14,969 nt of DNA from an uncultured Terriglobus sp. (GTDB lineage Bacteria; Acidobacteriota; Terriglobia; Terriglobales; Acidobacteriaceae). The stretch lies in the NCBI GenBank assembly GCA_937871605.1, contig CALMRM010000033.1, positions 29,818 to 44,786 of the forward strand, written 5' to 3'. The notes beneath the pieces are model-generated. The model searched no databases and was not told the DNA's origin. It saw nothing but the letters and a program-made list of their open reading frames with translations. A program made the translations under genes and the position numbers. Positions 1 to 5,504 of the stretch are shown here, piece after piece (position 1 is the stretch's first letter; every line of letters begins with the position of its first letter).

Positions 1-665
1 GACGCGTACTGCATCGTGTGCTCAAAGTACGGTGAGTACACGTTCATCTTGTAGGCAGCCAGCGTGCGAATTTGCTTCTTCTGAAACTCAAGCGTAGGCA
101 CGGGACCGCGGGAAAGGTCATCGTGCAAACCGCGATATTTGAGCGCGGGCCAGTCGCGTACGGTCGCAGCTTGGAGCGTTGCTCCTGCGCCTGTCCCGGT
201 CACCATCTGCTTTGCCGTCATGGCGGCGTTAAAGAGGCCCGCCGCAGAGGAGGCGACCGCCGTGATGCCGCTGCTGTCCGGCACGATGGCGTAGCCCTCG
301 GCTGTCATCTCCGGCGACCACTGCACGTTTGCGCTCTGCAGGGCCGCGCGCCCCGCAGCGCTACCCTGGCGTACCAACGCAATGTGTACAGGAGACGATG
401 CCCTGACGCTGACGCCAGCTGCGGCTAGCGCCTGCGTGAGTTCCTGCGCGGCAAACTGGTCTTCGCTGCCGCACCCCGCGCACGTAACCGCTACGCCTGC
501 CTGCAGGGGCAGCTTGCCGCCAGCGTGAACTTCCTGCGGCGCTGGCAGCAGCGCCAACTGTGCCACTGCGTTGGGATAGGCTGCGCAGCTTGCGAGCATG
601 CCGGCCAGCACTCCCTTGATTGCGACACGGTGGCTGAGAGGACGGTACAGGCGAGCGTTACCCAT
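1..665 (-). CDS. GH20-type beta-N-acetylhexosaminidase, N-terminal part (cut by window edge)
   Basis: This is the first ~221 residues of a secreted glycoside hydrolase; the rest lies left of the window. The start is the ATG at 665. A signal peptide (about residues 1-36) has a basic n-region and the hydrophobic stretch VAIKGVLAGMLASCAAY, with either signal peptidase I cleavage after NAVA or a lipobox-like LASC. Residues ~38-150 look like the small alpha/beta domain that precedes the GH20 barrel. From about residue 170 the barrel begins with DWPALKYRGLHDDLSRGP and continues TLAAYKMNVYSPYFEH, typical of GH20 enzymes that remove terminal N-acetylhexosamines. The catalytic Asp-Glu pair would lie beyond the window. 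It sits 43 bp downstream of the alginate-lyase-like gene on the same strand, so the two are probably co-transcribed for polysaccharide use. Family assignment is by motif recognition. Confidence 0.8.
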   Translation of the reverse strand, partial: MGNARLYRPLSHRVAIKGVLAGMLASCAAYPNAVAQLALLPAPQEVHAGGKLPLQAGVAVTCAGCGSEDQFAAQELTQALAAAGVSVRASSPVHIALVRQGSAAGRAALQSANVQWSPEMTAEGYAIVPDSSGITAVASSAAGLFNAAMTAKQMVTGTGAGATLQAATVRDWPALKYRGLHDDLSRGPVPTLEFQKKQIRTLAAYKMNVYSPYFEHTMQYA

Positions 666-708
666 GACATCCAGCTTACCGGCTCAGCCTACTGACGGAT
701 CGGCTTGG

Positions 709-1929
709 CTAAGCAGGCGCACGCACCGTCCAAAGGGCAGGCTCACGGATGGGCATGCGCCGCAGCAGCACGGGTGATGCTGAATCCGCAGGCAGCGCCT
801 TCCATGTGTCGACGTACTCGGGCCTGCCGTACGCCCGGCCCGCGAGCAGCAGGCATGGCTGGCGTTGCGGAAGTTGCTGGAAGAGCTCCGGGTCGGCAGG
901 AAACTTCCACAGAGCACGGCTGGCCAGTGCGGGATAGAGAAACGCGACGGCAGAGCGCATGCCGCGGCCGTCAGGCAGGGTGTAGTCCCACAGCCTGTCG
1001 GTTGGGCTGGACAGTGCCTGGCACAGGACCGCCATGCAGTCGAGGGTGAAGATCGATGCGGCATACGCGTCCGGGCGGTTGAGCTCAGCAGGGAACTGGC
1101 CGTCGAAGTTCATCTGACGTAGCAGCTTCTCGCGGAAGCGATGGAGACATTCGAGATGCAGGCTCTCGTTCCGTGCAAAGCGGGCGCACTCCGCTGCCTG
1201 CAGTGTCCAGCAGATGGCGAGACGATCCTTCGATTCCCGCGCGAGAAAGCCGGGCTTGGATTCGTCAAGCCACGTGGCAAACGCACCAAACCAGGTCCGC
1301 AGGTCTTTGGCCTCCTCGTCGGTGGCCGTGCCGTCGTAGCTGCACAGGAAGGCCGTGGCGCGCGCAGTCTCTGCGAGCATCACCGTCTCTTCTACGCCAC
1401 GCAGCGTACCGTCCAGCGAATCAGGCCTGCAGCCGGCGTGATTGAGCTGGGGTTGCATCCGGGAGGTGCCATCTAGAAACCACGCATGCAGGATGCGCAT
1501 GGCGTGGCGCGCGTAGTCTGCTCTCCGGGTCAGGCGCCACGCAGCGACGCAGGCTGCTAAAGCCGCATTCATGGCTACCAGGGCATCGCGGTGCGCGGTA
1601 AAGGCTTGCGGATTGGCATGGCCGGGCCGTGGGTGGAATGTCCGAGCATCCTCTGTTGGCCACCACTCTGGATCCTGCGAGTAGTACGTACCTGGCGGCA
1701 AACTTTTAGCTGCCGGGGGCACCGGTCCCAGACCTTCTGGAACGCGGCCAAGGGCTGCGTCGGCGGCGGTGAGTATGCGTGCGCGGTCATACTCCGCAAC
1801 ATCGAAATGGATGCCTGCGCCTACTGCCGTGGTCTGGGCTAGGCCCGCGCAACCAGCAAGGCACATTGCGGCGGAAGCACCGCAAAAGCTGCGGCGCGAC
1901 ACGATGCGAGGACCGGCAGCGCTACCCAT
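709..1929 (-). CDS. Alginate-lyase-family polysaccharide lyase, exported (Tat/lipobox signal)
   Basis: A 406-aa exported protein. The chosen start is the ATG at 1929, with AAGG a few bases upstream; a TTG at 1953 in the same frame is less likely. The N-terminus carries a twin-arginine motif (SRRSF) followed by a hydrophobic stretch and a lipobox-like LAGC, so Tat export and lipid anchoring are both possible. The mature part has the pattern of the alginate lyase alpha/alpha-toroid family: a PPGTYYSQDPEWWP segment, then FTAHRDALVAMNAALAACVAAW, then an H/N-rich central region (QPQLNHAG), and FDGQFPAELNRPDAYAASIF near residues 280-300. Known members cleave uronic-acid polysaccharides by beta-elimination; the exact substrate cannot be read here. 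The downstream GH20 gene suggests a joint glycan-degradation operon. Confidence 0.75.
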   Translation of the reverse strand: MGSAAGPRIVSRRSFCGASAAMCLAGCAGLAQTTAVGAGIHFDVAEYDRARILTAADAALGRVPEGLGPVPPAAKSLPPGTYYSQDPEWWPTEDARTFHPRPGHANPQAFTAHRDALVAMNAALAACVAAWRLTRRADYARHAMRILHAWFLDGTSRMQPQLNHAGCRPDSLDGTLRGVEETVMLAETARATAFLCSYDGTATDEEAKDLRTWFGAFATWLDESKPGFLARESKDRLAICWTLQAAECARFARNESLHLECLHRFREKLLRQMNFDGQFPAELNRPDAYAASIFTLDCMAVLCQALSSPTDRLWDYTLPDGRGMRSAVAFLYPALASRALWKFPADPELFQQLPQRQPCLLLAGRAYGRPEYVDTWKALPADSASPVLLRRMPIREPALWTVRAPA

Positions 1930-1985
1930 CGTGCCTTGAAGGCTAACATGCAAAACAGCTACGGCCTGTTGGGGTAAGGAGTGGG

Positions 1986-2014
1986 TTGACCCGACGTAAG
2001 AGTCCAGTTATATT
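1986..2014 (+). promoter_or_regulatory. Sigma70-type promoter of the tRNA-fMet gene
   Basis: A -35 box TTGACC (1986-1991) and a -10 box TATATT (2009-2014) are separated by exactly 17 bases. The mature tRNA begins at 2020, only five bases after the -10 box, so transcription would start at or next to the mature 5' end. This is the best consensus-like promoter I see in the window. Confidence 0.7.
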
Positions 2015-2019
2015 GGTGT

Positions 2020-2105
<86 letters not shown>

Positions 2106-2140
2106 ACAACTTACGAGGCTCGACGATTTCGGCCAACCCC

Positions 2141-2162
2141 ACAAAACCCCACACGGCTGGGG
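2141..2162 (-). terminator. Hairpin terminator after the integrase, possibly bidirectional
   Basis: The stem is CCCCA (2147-2151) with TGGGG (2158-2162) around a 6-nt loop. Read on the minus strand it is followed by TTTTGT (2146-2141), the form of an intrinsic terminator just downstream of the integrase stop. On the plus strand it is followed by CTTTC and may also end the tRNA transcript. Confidence 0.5.
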
Positions 2163-2179
2163 CTTTCGTGCGTTTGGGC

Positions 2180-3433
2180 CTATCCTGCGGCCCGCATAGC
2201 GCCGTTTTCGGGCAGCACCATGCGAACGACGTTGCTGTTTGCGGCACGCTTGGAACGCATCTGCGCGTCGCCGTAGACATTCATTGTTGTAGCCACCTGA
2301 GCATGACGCATTAGCTTCTGCTGCACGCCTACAGGCGCGCCCGCGTCGTCTAGCAGGCTCCGGTATGTGTGCCGGAACGTATGCCATCCGATGTTCCTCC
2401 CCAGCTTGGCCTTGCGGCCAGCAGTCCGGATGTAGTCCTGCTGGATGCAACTCGCGTGGTACACCTTGCCGGTCGATTCATTGACGAATACCCAGCCTTC
2501 AGGGCTCTTTGGGGCGCGCTTCCTCCAAGAGCGCAGGAGATTAGCGAAGCTGGCGTCGAGCGGCAATTCATCCTGCGAGTATTCCGTCTTCACGCGGCTG
2601 ATACGGCCATGTACCGCGGCGCGTGTCACCTTTAGGGTGAGTGCGTCGAAGTCGAAGTCAGCCCATTGCAGCGCCAGGACCTCGCTTACACGTAGGCCTA
2701 GGCACATCGCCACCTGCACCATGGGCTTGTACGGATCGTCCAGCGCGCCAACCACCAACTGGTACTGCTCCGGCGTGAGGACGAAGGGCTTCTTCTGCCG
2801 CTTGCTGATGCCGCGTATTTCGACGAACTCCATCGGATTGCGCGCCATGGGCATAAGCTCCCAGAACATCGCCCTCTCGAAGAGTCGGTGCAGCATGGCC
2901 TTCAGGTGCCCTCGCGTCTTCACAGAGACCGGTACCAGCTTGCCGCCTTCTACGCGCGTGAGCCCGCGCAGCCAGGTGTCGATCGCCAGAGGCTTAACGG
3001 CAGAGAGGGGAACTGACTCTCACGCGGGCCGGATGTGCTTGTCAAGCATCGTGCGATACGAGATTGCCGTTGAATACTGCAGCCCGCTGTCGTTTCGGGC
3101 TACACCTGCTTTCTGAGACACAATCTCGTCGATCCGCTCCTCCTGCTTGTAGCGGTCGATGAGCGTCCCGATGGTGACCGTGTTTTGCTGTTTGAAGGTC
3201 GCAGCGCCGTTGATGTCCAGCAGTTTATGCTGCAGGGCGACACGGGCTTTAGCTTCAGACGGGTAATCCACGGTTGATAGCGTCATCTGCTTCATGGGGC
3301 TGCCCGGAAGGGTGTTGTCGCGATAGCGGAACTCCCAAACCGGACGACCGTTCTTGCGGGGCCGTCTTCGCAGGCTGCCCGCCTGGTAACAATTACGCTC
3401 TAGCTGCAAGGTGTGTGTCCTTTCAGCTTTCAC
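2180..3433 (-). pseudogene. int: Phage tyrosine recombinase (integrase), interrupted by an in-frame TGA
   Basis: Read through, this is a ~417-residue site-specific recombinase. The N-terminal part (137 codons from GTG 3433) has the RRPRKNGRPVWEFRYRD arm-binding/AP2-like segment and the start of the core-binding domain. It ends at a TGA at 3022-3020, right after MLDKHIRPA. The frame continues without shift as ESVPLSAVKPLAIDTWLRGL, where homologues would have a sense codon, probably Trp. The catalytic domain is intact: Arg in GLRVSEVLALQW, Lys in VKTEYSQ, the HTFR box, His in MRHAQ and the nucleophile Tyr in NVYG. Both halves are in one frame, so a single base change (TGG to TGA) or a sequencing error explains the break. 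A GTG at 2923 could start a catalytic fragment alone, which would lack most of the core-binding domain. A TTG 11 codons in, preceded by AAAGGA, is an alternative start. Its 5' end overlaps the xis-like gene by 11 bp. Confidence 0.85.
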
Positions 3434-3683
3434 GCCGTGACTGGATGTCCGACTGTAGCGCGCTGTTTACCCAGGCATCAAGGGCCGACGCGCGGAAGCG
3501 CCAGCTCTTACCGACGCGAATGGCGGGCAGCTTGCCGCTGCGCGCGAACGATTGCACAGTCTTCTCGTGGATAAAAAGAAGCTTGGCCGCCTGCTCTGAG
3601 GTTAGAAGCGGCTCAAAGTTTGGGGCGAACTGCCCCGCTTCGATCGTTTGAGTAGATGAGGTCAGGACGTCGTCATTCGTCAT
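3423..3683 (-). CDS. Excisionase-like winged helix-turn-helix DNA-binding protein
   Basis: An 86-aa protein. After a ~25-residue polar N-terminus, residues ~26-75 form the MerR/AlpA-type HTH seen in excisionases: LLTSEQAAKLLFIHEKTVQ, then FARSGKLPAIRVGKSWRF, then ALDAWVN. Such proteins bind att-proximal DNA, bend it and set the direction of recombination. It lies immediately upstream of and overlaps the integrase, a normal xis-int arrangement. The ribosome binding site before the ATG is weak (AAAGG placed very close). An alternative role as a small transcription regulator cannot be excluded. Confidence 0.75.
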   Translation of the reverse strand: MTNDDVLTSSTQTIEAGQFAPNFEPLLTSEQAAKLLFIHEKTVQSFARSGKLPAIRVGKSWRFRASALDAWVNSALQSDIQSRRES

Positions 3684-3758
3684 GCCTTTTGTTTAGAGCC
3701 GCGCCGACTTTCCGGGCAATTTCAGGAATGTAGAGACATCCAAGGCGGGAAGAATGGG

Positions 3759-4156
3759 CTAGCGGTGCTCGATGACGCAATCTTCCGGAAAGGCTAGTGC
3801 ATCATTCCATGGCGGGAGGAGTCGTTCTGCTGGGTTGGACGCTCGCAAGAATCCGAGACGCAGCGCTTCTTCATAGCCCTGCGCGTGAGCTTTGCCGCGG
3901 CAGACACATGTGCAGTCGTCCCGATTCTCTGGATGCTGCGATCCGTAACAACCGGGCAAGCAGTAGCGGATGTCGGCAGGATTTGGCACTCGGTAAGCCT
4001 CCAAGGTGAGCTGGTCAGGATTTCGTTCTGAGAGCGCCGGGTATCGAAGCTCAGCTGTCGAAGGTTGCTGTGCAAAGATTCGGACAATCGCAGCTGCACA
4101 TGCACGACCTTCTCTCGCTTGCGGCGCGTAGGCTCGCCCTGTTCCGTTTCGGCCAA
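3759..4156 (-). pseudogene. Ribbon-helix-helix regulator, apparently split by a -1 frame disruption
   Basis: From the TTG at 4156, preceded by AGGAGGG with good spacing, one frame reads a basic stretch and then an Arc/CopG-type ribbon-helix-helix: VVHVQLRLSESLHSNLRQL, then SFDTRRSQNEIL. That frame then loses character (TSSPWRLTEC). The next minus-strand frame becomes meaningful at exactly this point (about 4005-4020): LTLEAYRVPNPADIRYCLPG, then CTCVCRGKAHAQGYEEAL, ending at 3759. Joined, helix 2 of the RHH runs naturally into LEAYRVPNP, giving ~130 residues with a Cys-rich CxCxGxxH-type tail. One lost base would account for it. The unshifted frame alone runs to 3794. Two overlapping genes or a programmed shift are alternatives. 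It is divergent from the S24-like genes, the position of a lysogeny regulator. Confidence 0.5.
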
Positions 4157-4200
4157 GCAGCCCTCCTGGTGCATGCATAGGTGTATAGCCTTCACTTGCA

Positions 4201-4227
4201 TTTATACATGCACACATGTACTGTCCA
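4201..4227 (-). promoter_or_regulatory. Promoter with palindromic operator for the RHH gene
   Basis: On the minus strand TGGACA (4227-4222) and TATAAA (4206-4201) form -35 and -10 boxes with a 15-nt spacer. The spacer is almost wholly occupied by a 6+6 palindrome, TACATG-CACA-CATGTA (4205-4220). A second inverted pair, TGCAT/ATGCA (4197-4201, 4208-4212), overlaps it. This is the geometry expected for autorepression by the RHH protein encoded just downstream. It also argues against the upstream ATG codons at 4217 and 4201, which fall inside the promoter. Confidence 0.5.
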
Positions 4228-4300
4228 CTCTGTAGGCGTTAGCCATTGAGCTGCCGTCACAAAAGCCAGCACGACCCTCTTCTCCCAGGCAGACAGAAAC

Positions 4301-4335
4301 GCTCCGCTCAGGCGCTAGAACGCTTGAAGCGGAGC
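4301..4335 (+). repeat. Inverted repeat upstream of the first S24-like gene
   Basis: GCTCCGC (4301-4307) and GCGGAGC (4329-4335) form a perfect 7-bp dyad around a 21-nt centre. It lies 29 bases before the ATG of the next gene, so it could be an operator or a 5'-UTR hairpin. Confidence 0.35.
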
Positions 4336-4364
4336 TAACCAGAGAAGTCTAAGAGGGACTCCAC

Positions 4365-4787
4365 ATGGCTACTCTGCAGAATAACGGGGCGCAGGCGCTC
4401 CTGCACGCCTTCAGCGCATACAGCACCTCCGCCGACGTTGTGGCCCTCAACTGTGCGCGCTTTGATGTGCTGCCCTACTCCCTCTCCACGCAGGGGCTCC
4501 CGACGCTGCAGGTGCACCCGGATGCTTGGCCCCAGGACGTTGAGGAGCAAGCCCGCGGGTTCCGCATAGTGGTTGATGGCGGGCCAGCAAGGGGCGGCGA
4601 CCTGTCGCTTGTATGCCTCGAATCAGGAGAGATACTTCTAGCCGATTGCGCTAACACGGACTCGTTTTGCGATGCACACACAGGCAAGACACTCGTAGGG
4701 AAGGTCGACCTGCTGGGAGTCGTCGTAGAAAAGCACAGCATTTACATTGACGCCGCAGAGCTGCGCCGCCGTTCTGCGGCTGCCTAA
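4365..4787 (+). CDS. Small S24/LexA-fold-like phage protein, no HTH (degenerate)
   Basis: A 140-aa protein with a strong start: GAGGG seven bases before the ATG. The C-terminal half (about 60-125) has the rhythm of the S24/LexA peptidase domain, GFRIVVDGGPARGGDLSLV followed by a beta-rich stretch and KVDLLGVVVEKH near the end. The usual Ser-Met motif is not recognisable and there is no DNA-binding domain. Its ribosome binding site and first codons closely match those of the next gene (MATLQNNG versus MATPQHHG), so the two look like a tandem duplication or share a copied initiation region. It is divergent from the RHH regulator, as lysogeny-control genes usually are. Family membership is tentative; the function is unknown. 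Confidence 0.6.
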   Translation: MATLQNNGAQALLHAFSAYSTSADVVALNCARFDVLPYSLSTQGLPTLQVHPDAWPQDVEEQARGFRIVVDGGPARGGDLSLVCLESGEILLADCANTDSFCDAHTGKTLVGKVDLLGVVVEKHSIYIDAAELRRRSAAA

Positions 4788-4801
4788 CAGAACTATTTCG
4801 C

Positions 4802-4829
4802 GGCAGAAGAGAGGGTTGCAGTTTCTGCC
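4802..4829 (+). repeat. Inverted repeat between the two S24-like genes
   Basis: GGCAGAA (4802-4808) and TTCTGCC (4823-4829) form a 7-bp dyad with a 14-nt loop in the 87-bp gap. It is a possible operator or weak attenuator. The same kind of 7-bp dyad precedes the upstream gene. Confidence 0.3.
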
Positions 4830-4874
4830 ACCGCAACGCTTCGCTAGCCAGCAAAGTTTACGAGGAACTCCACA

Positions 4875-5213
4875 ATGGCTACACCGCAGCATCATGGCGT
4901 GAACGGACCTCCAACAGCGATCGGAGAAGCTTTCGCTTTAACTTTGAGCGGAGCCGCGATGGAGCGGGACTTTAGCCCCGGCGACACAGTGGTAGTGGAC
5001 CCCACGAAGCAACCCTCCCCTGGCGATTACGTCGCCGCCAGTGTCAACAGGGGCCCAGCACAGATTGCTAAGTATCGCCTCATTAGCAGCCCGGCAGACA
5101 GTGAAGCTGTTTTCGAGCTGGTCCCCTTAAATTCCTTCTTCCCGGATATTCGTTCCGACAAGCACGACAAAAGCCTCCTAGGTCGATGCATGCAAAGGCT
5201 GCAGCACCTCTAG
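4875..5213 (+). CDS. S24 (LexA/CI-type) peptidase-fold protein with Ser-to-Ala active site
   Basis: A 112-aa protein that is almost only an S24 domain, started by an ATG with GAGGA eight bases upstream. Residues 20-37 read FALTLSGAAMERDFSPGD, matching the family pattern in which GDSM precedes a FxxGD loop. Here the nucleophile Ser is Ala28. The partner Lys is kept (Lys66 in QIAKYR), 38 residues on, the normal spacing (LexA Ser119-Lys156). GDTVVVDP, PSPGDYV and FELVPLNSFFPDI also fit, as does the terminal LLGRCMQRL strand. Without Ser it should not self-cleave as LexA or CI do. With no HTH it cannot repress by itself, so a dimerisation, decoy or antirepressor-type role is possible but inferred. 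Confidence 0.75.
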   Translation: MATPQHHGVNGPPTAIGEAFALTLSGAAMERDFSPGDTVVVDPTKQPSPGDYVAASVNRGPAQIAKYRLISSPADSEAVFELVPLNSFFPDIRSDKHDKSLLGRCMQRLQHL

Positions 5214-5291
5214 CCCGGTTACGCCAGAGGCTTGCCGGTAGGCGGCCTCAGCACCGGCCCGCCTCGATCAACTCTTTGCCTTCGTCGCTTA

Positions 5292-5315
5292 CCTGTGCGT
5301 ACAACCACGTACAGG
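5292..5315. promoter_or_regulatory. Palindromic operator candidate upstream of the small HTH gene
   Basis: CCTGTGCGT (5292-5300) and ACGTACAGG (5307-5315) form a 9-bp dyad with a single mismatch, centred about 33 bases before the HTH start codon. This size and symmetry suit a dimeric repressor site. Confidence 0.4.
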
Positions 5316-5336
5316 CAGCAGCCACGAGGGCAGAGC

Positions 5337-5504
5337 ATGTACTCACTTAAAGACTTCCTGGTGTTGGCAGGCATCAGCCGCGCCACGTTCTACAAACTGA
5401 GGCGCGCCGGGCAGGCTCCAGCACAGACGGGCATCACGCGCCGCGTGCAGATTGCACATGACACGGCGCACGCATGGCTAAAGAAGCGGGAGGCAGTCGC
5501 TTAG
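5337..5504 (+). CDS. Small AlpA/MerR-type helix-turn-helix protein (55 aa)
   Basis: The start is the ATG at 5337, preceded by GAGGG; the frame is open further upstream but the added residues look non-coding. Nearly the whole protein is one winged HTH: LKDFLVLAGISRATFYKLR, then a wing (RRVQIAHD) and TAHAWLKKREA. Proteins of this type act as excisionases or AlpA-like activators in prophages. Its stop overlaps the stop of the convergent tape measure gene by a few bases (5501-5504), so the lysogeny and tail transcripts collide here. A palindrome just upstream may be its operator. Confidence 0.7.
   Translation: MYSLKDFLVLAGISRATFYKLRRAGQAPAQTGITRRVQIAHDTAHAWLKKREAVA

Noticed and set aside
72..428. 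Plus-strand open frame across the GH20 gene
   Set aside because: Arg/Cys-rich shadow with no motif; the opposite strand has a continuous signal peptide plus GH20 domain.
2445..3116. 223-codon plus-strand open frame opposite the integrase
   Set aside because: Antisense of a recognisable recombinase with all catalytic motifs; composition is Ser/Arg-rich and there is no ribosome binding site.
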